This document shows positions 1 through 7,355 of a stretch of DNA of 9,833 nt, piece by piece. The stretch's first letter is position 1. Each line of letters begins with the position of its first letter. The notes under the pieces are model-generated. The model saw only the letters and a list, made by a program, of their open reading frames with translations, made no database searches and had not been told where the DNA came from. Source of the stretch: Cyanobacteria bacterium UBA8156 (GTDB taxonomy: Bacteria > Cyanobacteriota > Cyanobacteriia > Pseudanabaenales > Pseudanabaenaceae); the NCBI GenBank assembly GCA_003456125.1, contig DMPD01000064.1, forward strand, positions 1 through 9,833, given 5' to 3'. The translations under genes and the position numbers were made by a program.

Positions 1-2329
<2,329 letters not shown>

Positions 2330-2336
2330 GGAATGG

Positions 2337-2361
2337 GCGGGGAGCGACCCTGCTCCCCCGC
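2337..2361 (+). terminator. GC-rich hairpin just after apcE, possible terminator
   Basis: GCGGGGAGC (2337-2345) pairs with GCTCCCCCGC (2352-2361) around a 6-nt loop, with one bulged C at 2359. It begins 8 bases after the apcE stop. There is no T-run downstream, so it may be a 3'-end stabiliser rather than a full intrinsic terminator. Confidence 0.45.
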
Positions 2362-2366
2362 TAGAA

Positions 2367-2436
2367 CCCAAGCCTAGGGCCTATGAACCTCTGTCCCTTG
2401 ATTTTGGCAGGGACAGGGCAGGGCCCAAAGCTTGGG
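2367..2436 (+). other. Two-tier inverted repeat in the apcE 3' intergenic region
   Basis: An outer imperfect stem pairs 2367-2380 (CCCAAGCCTAGGGC) with 2423-2436 (GCCCAAAGCTTGGG), with 12 of 14 positions complementary. It encloses a perfect 8-bp stem, CTGTCCCT (2391-2398) with AGGGACAG (2409-2416), around a 10-nt loop. The element is about 70 nt long and would fold on either strand. It may be an RNA 3'-end structure for the highly expressed apcE mRNA, or a small structured RNA. The function is inferred only from the symmetry. Confidence 0.4.
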
Positions 2437-2438
2437 AA

Positions 2439-2447
2439 TGCTACAGT
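2439..2447 (+). promoter_or_regulatory. Possible extended -10 promoter for the 2496-5774 gene group
   Basis: TGCTACAGT reads as TGn plus the -10-like hexamer TACAGT, 48 bases before the ATG at 2496. No good -35 hexamer is seen at normal spacing, so this is a weak suggestion. Its support is position: it lies just after the apcE hairpins and before the first gene of the group. Confidence 0.2.
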
Positions 2448-2495
2448 TAAGAAATACCAACCAAGGCTTGCCCTTGTTATCGGCGACCACCGGAC

Positions 2496-2870
2496 ATGAC
2501 TGTCGATCGCTCTCTGGAGAACTTTAAGCGCTTGCAGGCGCAGATTCAGGACATTGTGGAGGCGATTGAAGCCACCGAAACGTTTGTTGCGGGTATGGAT
2601 TTTGCAACGTTTCGTTGCGATCCGAAGACAGTTTATGCCGTGGAGCGATCGCTGGGCATTATTGGCGCTACGGCCAAGCGGTTACCTTGGGAGTTTATCG
2701 ATCGCCATCCCGATCTGAACTGGCGAGAAATCATCGGTTTGGGCGATCGGCTGATGTATGGGGTCTTTGAGACGGATTTGGCGGTGTTGTGGCAAGCGTT
2801 GCAATCGGAATTGCCCCCCCTGAAAAAGCTGATGGAAGAGTCCCTGCGAGCAGCCGGGGAAGGGCCGTAG
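2496..2870 (+). CDS. HepT-like (DUF86) protein with degenerate HEPN motif
   Basis: This is a 124-residue all-helical protein. It matches the DUF86/HepT family through its length, an N-terminal helix ending in the AIEATETFVAGMDF region, the middle AVERSLGIIGATAKRLP, and the C-terminal WREIIGLGDRLMYGVF. Active HepT toxins are HEPN ribonucleases with an R-x4-H-x-Y motif, seen in relatives as MRNRLIHGYF. Here the Arg is Gly83, the His is Tyr88 and the Tyr is Val90, so nuclease activity is unlikely. HepT normally sits next to an MntA-type nucleotidyltransferase antitoxin; none is present on either side. The ATG at 2496 is the first start after the in-frame TAA at 2448 and has no clear Shine-Dalgarno sequence. 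The next gene starts 42 bases after the stop. Family assignment is firm; the cellular role is unknown. Confidence 0.8.
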   Translation: MTVDRSLENFKRLQAQIQDIVEAIEATETFVAGMDFATFRCDPKTVYAVERSLGIIGATAKRLPWEFIDRHPDLNWREIIGLGDRLMYGVFETDLAVLWQALQSELPPLKKLMEESLRAAGEGP

Positions 2871-2912
2871 GGACAGTTGCGAAAAACGAAAGAAATGGGT
2901 AGGGGGAGAGCC

Positions 2913-3692
2913 ATGGCCGGCAAACGGCTGACGGAGGCAGAAAAGCAAGAAGTGGCGCGGTGTTACCGGGAGACGGCGGCAACGGCAACCCAATTGGCCC
3001 AAAACTTTGGGGTGAGCACCAGTACGATCGCGCGCTTTTTGCAGGAAGGGATCCCCGCAGCGGAGTACCAAGCCTTGGTGCGACAAAAGCAGAGCAAAAG
3101 CAAACAGCGACGTGTAGCAATCCCAGAGTCGGTTGCAGCGGTAGCCAAACCGATCGCCCAACCGGATCCGCAGCCAGACACGACACCGGCAAAGGTAACG
3201 GCGGGGAGCCCTCCGGACGAAGAATTGGCCGTGACGGAGGAATCTCCATCTGGGTTTTCGATGGAAGGGGCGGTCGATTTGGTGGGGGATGATTTTGACG
3301 ATGCTGACGACGAGGCCGAGGAAGACGACGAGGCCGAGGAGGACGACGAGGGGGTTGACAGTACCGAGTTTGCTTACACCGATGCGGACTTAGAAGTATT
3401 GCCGTTGCAGGATTTGATGTTGCCATCGGTGTGCTACATCACGGTAGACAAGTTTGCCGAAATTGTGACCCGTCCGCTGCGGGAGTTTCAGGAGCCGGGG
3501 CGGGCGCTGCCCACCGATGGCGACTGTCCGACCATGCCGCTGTTTGCCCATCACCGCCATGCCAAGCGGTTTGTGCAGCAGAATCATCGTTTGATCAAGA
3601 TGCCCGCCCATTTGTTGACCTTGACCCAAGACAAGCTGCGGGAAAAAGGAATTACGCGGCTGTGGTTTGAAGGCAAGGTCTACGAGCTTTAG
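2913..3692 (+). CDS. Helix-turn-helix protein with acidic linker and conserved C-terminal domain, function unknown
   Basis: The 259-residue protein has three parts. Residues about 8-46 form a helix-turn-helix of the transposase or resolvase kind, with TATQLAQNFGVS and STIARFLQE as the last two helices, followed by a basic stretch (QKQSKSKQRR). Residues about 70-160 are low-complexity and probably disordered, rich in Pro/Ala and then strongly acidic; EAEEDD occurs twice. Residues about 164-259 form a folded domain (SVCYITVDKFAEIVTRPLREF to GITRLWFEGKVYEL) that resembles conserved cyanobacterial proteins of unknown function. It is probably a DNA-binding regulator; I do not recognise a named gene. 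I chose the ATG at 2913 because AGGGGGAGA at 2901-2909 precedes it as a ribosome site; a TTG at 2877 and an ATG at 2895 are less likely. The stop is 4 bases before the next gene, which suggests translational coupling. Confidence 0.75.
   Translation: MAGKRLTEAEKQEVARCYRETAATATQLAQNFGVSTSTIARFLQEGIPAAEYQALVRQKQSKSKQRRVAIPESVAAVAKPIAQPDPQPDTTPAKVTAGSPPDEELAVTEESPSGFSMEGAVDLVGDDFDDADDEAEEDDEAEEDDEGVDSTEFAYTDADLEVLPLQDLMLPSVCYITVDKFAEIVTRPLREFQEPGRALPTDGDCPTMPLFAHHRHAKRFVQQNHRLIKMPAHLLTLTQDKLREKGITRLWFEGKVYEL
3312..3347 (+). repeat. 18-bp tandem duplication coding for EAEEDD twice
   Basis: Unit 1 (3312-3329, GAGGCCGAGGAAGACGAC) and unit 2 (3330-3347) differ at one base (A to G at 3341). The repeat is in frame and lengthens the acidic linker of the helix-turn-helix protein. 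Such a repeat can change copy number by replication slippage without breaking the frame. Confidence 0.85.
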
Positions 3693-3696
3693 GGGT

Positions 3697-4530
3697 ATGC
3701 AGGTGCTGTCGCCGGCTCGGCAAAAGTTCCTCCAAATTGCGGCTCTGCCTGACGATCGCTGGCAAACGGTGCATCTGTGGGAAGGGGCATTGGCGATCGC
3801 CTGGGAGGAGTACCCCGCCCTAGACTTGGGCATTACCCGGCACCAGATGGACACCATGGCCGCCGTACTGCAAGAGCGTTTGGCCGACCAGCCCTACCCG
3901 TTGCGCAAGGTGCGGGAGATCGGGAACTATCTGTTTCAGGAGTTGGGGTTTCGGGGCAACGACGTCGATTATTACAACCCGCGCAACAGCTTTGTAACCG
4001 ATGTCTTGCGCGATCGCCTGGGCATTCCCATTACCCTTTCCCTGCTGTATTTGGTGTTGGGGGAGCGAATTGGCTTGCCGTTTGTCGGGATTGGTTTGCC
4101 GGGGCATTTTATCGTCAAACCTTGCCATCCCGATTTGGCGATTTTTGTCGATCCGTTTTACGGGGGCGAGGTTTTGTTTGCCGAAGATTGCCGCGATCGT
4201 CTGCGGGAAATCTACCGGAACCAGGTGACGTTGCGGCCCGAGTACTTGCAACCCGTATCGGGGCGGCGGATTTTGGAGCGGATGCTGGGCAACCTCAAAG
4301 CGATTTATTTGCAGCGGCAGGAGTCCCGCAAAGCCTTGGCGGTAACGGAGCGGCTTTTGGCGTTGAACCAAGAATCGGTTCAGCAATGGCGAGATTGCGG
4401 GTTGTTGCATTACCAATTGGCAGATGGGGTACAGGCCAAGTACTATTTGCAGCGGTACTTGACCTTGGCACCGGCGGCCCCCGACCGCGAAATTGTATCG
4501 ACCTTGGTGCGAGAGCTGGAGGGGCTATGA
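3697..4530 (+). CDS. SirB1-family transglutaminase-like protein with C-terminal TPR region
   Basis: This 277-residue protein matches the SirB1 family (Transglut_core2). The N-terminal third contains ALAIAWEEYPALD and the MDTMAAVLQERL segment. The core spans about residues 93-160, with YNPRNSFVTDVLRDRLGIP, GIGLPGHFIV and FVDPFYGGEVL. His137 and Asp152 sit where the transglutaminase His and Asp are expected. The position of the nucleophilic Cys appears to be Ser115 (GIPITLSLLY), as I recall for this family, so classical transglutaminase chemistry is doubtful. Residues about 192-275 form TPR-like helices (ALAVTERLLALN, AKYYLQRYLTLAP). No specific substrate is known. The ATG at 3697 is 4 bases after the previous stop. 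AGGGG at 3691-3695 is too close for it but well placed for a GTG at 3703, so the true start may be there. The TGA stop overlaps the next ATG. Confidence 0.85.
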   Translation: MQVLSPARQKFLQIAALPDDRWQTVHLWEGALAIAWEEYPALDLGITRHQMDTMAAVLQERLADQPYPLRKVREIGNYLFQELGFRGNDVDYYNPRNSFVTDVLRDRLGIPITLSLLYLVLGERIGLPFVGIGLPGHFIVKPCHPDLAIFVDPFYGGEVLFAEDCRDRLREIYRNQVTLRPEYLQPVSGRRILERMLGNLKAIYLQRQESRKALAVTERLLALNQESVQQWRDCGLLHYQLADGVQAKYYLQRYLTLAPAAPDREIVSTLVRELEGL

Positions 4531-5044
4531 GGTGGTCGCGGCGACGGGTATTGCAGTTGGGGGGCGGGTTTCTGCTGGCGACGGGGTGTGGGGCCGCACC
4601 AAGCGAGGAAAAGCGCGATCGCTTGGTGTTTTGGACGATGCAACTCAAGCCCACCTTTGAAACTTACATGGCCGAAGTGCTGGCGGCCTTTGCGGAGTCG
4701 CCGGGGGGGACGGCTGTCACCTGGGTGGATGTGCCCTGGGGCGAGATGGAAGGGCAAATTTTGCGGGCGGTGGCCGGTGGTTCCCCCCCAGACGTGGTGA
4801 ATTTGAATCCCCAGTTTGCGGCGAAGCTGGCGGCAAAAGATTTGTTGGTCAACATGGGCGATCGCCTCCCACCGGCTGACCAGCAGGCCTATTTCCCCGG
4901 ATTGTGGTTGGCCAACCGTCTGGGCGATCGCGTTTTTGGTTTGCCGTGGTACATCGCCACCGACATCACCATCGCCAATCGGGAACTGTTGCGGGCCGCT
5001 GGCTTTCCCCAACCGCCCCAGACCTACCAGGAACTGGCGATCGC
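3793..5044. repeat. Cluster of HIP1 octamers (GCGATCGC)
   Basis: Perfect HIP1 palindromes lie at 3793, 4010, 4615, 4858, 4924 and 5037 inside the sirB1-like and solute-binding protein genes. Further copies are at 197, 1712, 2645 and 9217. HIP1 is a highly iterated palindrome of many cyanobacterial genomes; its role is not settled. None occurs between 5045 and 9216. Confidence 0.9.
4518..4522 (+). promoter_or_regulatory. Ribosome binding site that sets the solute-binding protein start
   Basis: GGAGG, extended to GGAGGGG, ends 4 bases before the ATG at 4527. It lies inside the last codons of the upstream gene. It supports the start at 4527 over the longer in-frame open stretch that runs back to 3777. 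Confidence 0.7.
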
Positions 5045-5774
5045 TGCCGTCACGGTGCGAGATCGCATAGGGAAATTCGCTTTTTTGCCCACCATGGACG
5101 GCACCCAAATGCTGGAATCCATGGTGCAAATGGGGATGAATTTGTTGGACGAAGAGGGTCGCGCCGCCTTCAATACCGCCAAAGGTCGCCAAGCCTTTCA
5201 GTATTGGATCAACCTGTTTCAATTTGGTATCGTTCCCCGGGAGACCCTGACGGAGGGACACCAACGGGCGATCGAGCGCTACCAAGCCGGCGACCTTGTC
5301 TTGGTGATGGGGGGGCCCCAATTCCTGCGGCAGATTCAGGAAAACGCCCCCAACATTGCCGCCGTGACCGAGATTGGCCCGCAAATCGTTGGCGAAACCG
5401 GTCTCCGCAGTGCCGCCGTGATGAATTTGGTGGCGTTGCAATCTTCGCCCAAGGCAGAAGCAGCGGTGGCCCTAGCGCAATTCCTCACCAACGATGCCAA
5501 CCAATTAGCCTTTGCCCGAATTGCCAATACCTTGCCTTCCACCAAAAAAGCAGCCGCCGACCCGTTTTTCCGGGAAGAGGTCGATCTCTTGGCCCGGGCC
5601 CGACGGGTGAGTGCCGAACAATTGCCCCAAGCGGCGGTGTTGGTACCCCCGTCCGATCGCCTCGATGAATTGCGCAAAATTCTCTACGAAGAACTGCAGC
5701 GGGCCATGCTTGGGGAAAAAGATGCCACCCGCGCTCTAGCCGATGCCGCCAGCCGCTTCAACCAATTGGTGTAA
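4527..5774 (+). CDS. ABC transporter solute-binding lipoprotein, sugar-binding (family 1) type
   Basis: The 415-residue protein has a lipoprotein signal peptide: basic MRWSRRR, a short hydrophobic stretch, then Cys21 after LATG. SRRRVLQ also fits a relaxed twin-arginine motif, so Tat export is possible. The mature part has the two-lobed sugar-binding fold typical of family 1 solute-binding proteins. Recognisable pieces are LVFWTMQ (first strand), SPPDVVNLNP, GLPWYIATDITIANRELL (hinge), QAFQYWINLF, ERYQAGDLVLVMGGPQF, and FLTNDANQLAF with the ANTLPSTK segment near the C-terminus. It would bind a sugar or polyol in the periplasm for an ABC importer. The ligand cannot be read from sequence, and no permease or ATPase gene lies nearby, so it is an orphan binding protein here. 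Its ATG overlaps the TGA of the sirB1-like gene. It ends the plus-strand group and faces pilC. Confidence 0.9.
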   Translation: MRWSRRRVLQLGGGFLLATGCGAAPSEEKRDRLVFWTMQLKPTFETYMAEVLAAFAESPGGTAVTWVDVPWGEMEGQILRAVAGGSPPDVVNLNPQFAAKLAAKDLLVNMGDRLPPADQQAYFPGLWLANRLGDRVFGLPWYIATDITIANRELLRAAGFPQPPQTYQELAIAAVTVRDRIGKFAFLPTMDGTQMLESMVQMGMNLLDEEGRAAFNTAKGRQAFQYWINLFQFGIVPRETLTEGHQRAIERYQAGDLVLVMGGPQFLRQIQENAPNIAAVTEIGPQIVGETGLRSAAVMNLVALQSSPKAEAAVALAQFLTNDANQLAFARIANTLPSTKKAAADPFFREEVDLLARARRVSAEQLPQAAVLVPPSDRLDELRKILYEELQRAMLGEKDATRALADAASRFNQLV

Positions 5775-5805
5775 TCTTTGGGGAAAAGACATAAGCCGAG
5801 ACCCT

Positions 5806-5838
5806 AAAAAAGCCTCAGGGCAACATGCCCCAAGGCTT
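5806..5838. terminator. Bidirectional intrinsic terminator between convergent genes
   Basis: AAGCCT (5810-5815) pairs with AGGCTT (5833-5838), and GGGC (5818-5821) pairs with GCCC (5827-5830). A 2x2 internal mismatch separates the two stems and the loop is AACAT. On the minus strand the stem is followed by six T (complement of A5806-5811), a good terminator for pilC. On the plus strand a weaker TTCTCTTT follows, usable by the solute-binding protein gene. Confidence 0.8.
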
Positions 5839-5868
5839 CTCTTTGGTTTCGCAGGGGTTTTGCAGGTG

Positions 5869-5886
5869 GTTTGTACGGGTACAAAC
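5869..5886. repeat. 18-bp perfect palindrome GTTTGTAC-GG-GTACAAAC
   Basis: Both 8-base arms match exactly around a central GG. The palindrome lies 13 bases beyond the end of pilC, between the terminator and the pilC stop. Because two genes converge here it is more likely a second RNA hairpin than an operator, but a protein-binding site is possible. Confidence 0.5.
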
Positions 5887-5898
5887 TTCCAGCCCAGA

Positions 5899-7113
5899 CT
5901 ACTTAATCTGATCCATAATCGAGAAAATCGGCAAGTACATCCCCACAATAATGCCGCCGACCATCCCCCCCAGGAACAGAATCATAATCGGCTCCATCAG
6001 ACTGGTGAGAGCTTTTACGGCCTCTTCGACCTCATTTTCGTAAAAGTCCGCCACCTTCATCAGCATCTTATCCAGTTCCCCGGTTTCTTCGCCAATGGTG
6101 ATCATTTGGGTCGCCATCACCGGAAACACCTCGGTTTTTTCCAACGCCGGCGAAATCTGACCACCCTCCCGGACGGCATTGCGTGCCGAATCCAAAGCAT
6201 TGGCAATGACTTGGTTCCCGGAAGTATCCCCCGTAATTTCCAGGGACATCAGGATTGGCACCCCTGCCCGCGACAACGAACCGAACGTACGGGCAAATCG
6301 AGCCACCGCCGTTTTTTGCACCAGCTCCCCAAACATCGGCAGCTTCAGGAACACCCCATCCATGTACAACTTGCCGAAGGGTGTCTTGTAAAACTGACGA
6401 TAGACAAACAAAAAGCCCGCAATCACCACCGGAATCAAAAAGAACGCCGGACTGTTCAAGAAATTGCTAATGTTCACCAAAATTTGAGTAAAAGCCGGTA
6501 GCTCTCCACCCAACTGCTGGAACACACCGCTAAACACCGGGATAATAAACTTACACATCCCGATAAAAATAGCCAACGCGATGAACGTCACCACCGCCGG
6601 ATAGGTCATGGCCGATTTGATCTGATTGGTCAAACGCGCTTGATCTTCGAGCAACGTTGCCAATCGCGACAAAACGTCATCGAGTACCCCACCGGCTTCC
6701 CCGGCCTGCACCATCGCACAGTAGAGCTTGTCGAAAATTTTGGGGTGCTTGCGCAGAGCATCTGAAAAGTTTGTCCCCTGCTGCACATCGTCCAAAACTT
6801 CCGTCAGGGCAATTTTCAGCTTCTTGTTCTCACATTGGTCGGTCATGATGCCCAACCCCCGTACCATCGACACCCCCGCATTGACCAGGGTTGCCAACTG
6901 CCGTGAAAAAATCGCCAAATCCTTAACCGAAACCCCCTGCAACGCCAACGACAACTGCTCCATGCTGAAGCCGTCGGTCGTCTCCTTAATTTGGACAACC
7001 TGAAACCCTTTTTGCCGCCAAACGTCGCGCGCTTCCCGCACCGACTCGGCAACCATCGTCTGCTTCACCTCCCGGCCCGTCGAATCCTTCAGGCTCCCCT
7101 GAAACTTTGGCAT
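5899..7113 (-). CDS. pilC: Type IV pilus inner-membrane platform protein PilC
   Basis: PilC is the polytopic inner-membrane protein on which the PilB and PilT motors act during pilus assembly and retraction. The 404-residue product has the standard order. It has a short N-terminal segment (MPKFQGSLKDSTGREVKQ), a first T2SSF domain at about 68-191 (FSRQLATLVNAGV to the hydrophobic helix at about 172-194), a second membrane segment at about 222-238, a second T2SSF domain at about 270-393 (FARTFGSLSRAGVPIL, then MITIGEETGELDKML), and a last membrane helix at about 372-396. Length matches the family. I chose the ATG at 7113 because AGGGAGG lies 10 bases upstream and homologues start at this point; the open frame continues to 7206 without homology. 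It is the last gene of the minus-strand pil group, ending at an intrinsic terminator. Confidence 0.95.
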   Translation of the reverse strand: MPKFQGSLKDSTGREVKQTMVAESVREARDVWRQKGFQVVQIKETTDGFSMEQLSLALQGVSVKDLAIFSRQLATLVNAGVSMVRGLGIMTDQCENKKLKIALTEVLDDVQQGTNFSDALRKHPKIFDKLYCAMVQAGEAGGVLDDVLSRLATLLEDQARLTNQIKSAMTYPAVVTFIALAIFIGMCKFIIPVFSGVFQQLGGELPAFTQILVNISNFLNSPAFFLIPVVIAGFLFVYRQFYKTPFGKLYMDGVFLKLPMFGELVQKTAVARFARTFGSLSRAGVPILMSLEITGDTSGNQVIANALDSARNAVREGGQISPALEKTEVFPVMATQMITIGEETGELDKMLMKVADFYENEVEEAVKALTSLMEPIMILFLGGMVGGIIVGMYLPIFSIMDQIK

Positions 7114-7123
7114 CGCCCCGTTA

Positions 7124-7130
7124 CCTCCCT
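7124..7130 (-). promoter_or_regulatory. Ribosome binding site of pilC
   Basis: On the minus strand AGGGAGG stands 10 bases before the ATG at 7113. It decides the start against an N-terminal extension of 31 residues that would begin at 7206. Confidence 0.7.
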
Positions 7131-7140
7131 GTTTGCCGTC

Positions 7141-7146
7141 ATCATA
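7141..7146 (-). promoter_or_regulatory. Possible -10 element for pilC
   Basis: TATGAT on the minus strand would start a transcript about 20-25 bases before the pilC ATG. No convincing -35 hexamer is at normal distance. The 229-bp gap from pilT makes an own promoter for pilC plausible, but this is weak evidence. Confidence 0.2.
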
Positions 7147-7215
7147 CGCCAAATTTTTGACAATTTTGCCACCCCTTCCGCAAGTTTTCGCTCCAAAACG
7201 ATCCAAATGTGCTAA

Positions 7216-7243
7216 AGACTACTTGCCTGAGACTACTGGTCTG
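7216..7243. repeat. Two 14-bp tandem repeats upstream of pilC
   Basis: AGACTACTTGCCTG (7216-7229) is followed directly by AGACTACTGGTCTG (7230-7243); 12 of 14 bases match. The pair lies in the non-coding pilT-pilC gap. Confidence 0.6.
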
Positions 7244-7245
7244 GA

Positions 7246-7261
7246 CTCCCGACACCGGGAG
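7246..7261. other. Perfect 6-bp hairpin in the pilT-pilC gap
   Basis: CTCCCG (7246-7251) pairs with CGGGAG (7256-7261) around ACAC. No T-run follows on either strand. It could be an RNA processing or stabilising hairpin between the pilT and pilC messages. Confidence 0.4.
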
Positions 7262-7304
7262 CGAGCCTGACCCCCTTGAGCTCTGCGCTGCAAGCCAGGC
7301 CCAG

Positions 7305-7355
7305 CTAGACACTAGACTAGCCATTGGCTCTAGCCACCGGATCTAGCCACTAATG
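7305..7355. repeat. CTAG-rich 13-bp tandem repeats overlapping the pilT stop
   Basis: Three units in exact 13-bp register start with CTAGCCA at 7317, 7330 and 7343. Two further CTAG copies at 7305 and 7312 extend the array in degenerate form. The unit at 7343-7355 contains the pilT stop codon (TAG on the minus strand at 7345-7343). Five CTAG tetramers fall within 42 bases. Confidence 0.75.

Noticed and set aside
2913..3050. Helix-turn-helix segment as an insertion-sequence remnant
   Set aside because: No terminal inverted repeats, target duplications or transposase catalytic domain nearby; the protein continues into its own conserved-looking C-terminal domain.
2731..3426. Open frame of about 231 codons on the minus strand
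   Set aside because: Low-complexity Pro/Arg-rich translation antisense to the HepT-like and helix-turn-helix genes; a by-product of GC-rich codons.
3777..4526. Long in-frame extension upstream of the solute-binding protein, giving a 665-residue reading frame
   Set aside because: It overlaps the sirB1-like gene in another frame and shows no family resemblance. The signal peptide and a good ribosome site place the start at 4527.
4443..5441. Open frame of 332 codons on the minus strand
   Set aside because: Antisense shadow of the solute-binding protein gene, His/Gly/Gln-rich and without recognisable motifs.
5869..5886. 18-bp palindrome as an NtcA or LexA operator
   Set aside because: NtcA sites are GTA-N8-TAC, while the spacing here is GTA-N4-TAC; the cyanobacterial LexA box does not match. 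It also lies at gene 3' ends.
5743..6501. Open frame of 252 codons on the plus strand
   Set aside because: Runs through the terminator and antisense to pilC; His/Gln/Asn-rich shadow with no start signal.
7114..7206. N-terminal extension of PilC by 31 residues
   Set aside because: The residues do not resemble PilC, and the ribosome site AGGGAGG points to the ATG at 7113.
7216..7355. Short repeats as a CRISPR array
   Set aside because: Units are only 13-14 bp and directly tandem, without spacers of regular length and without cas genes.
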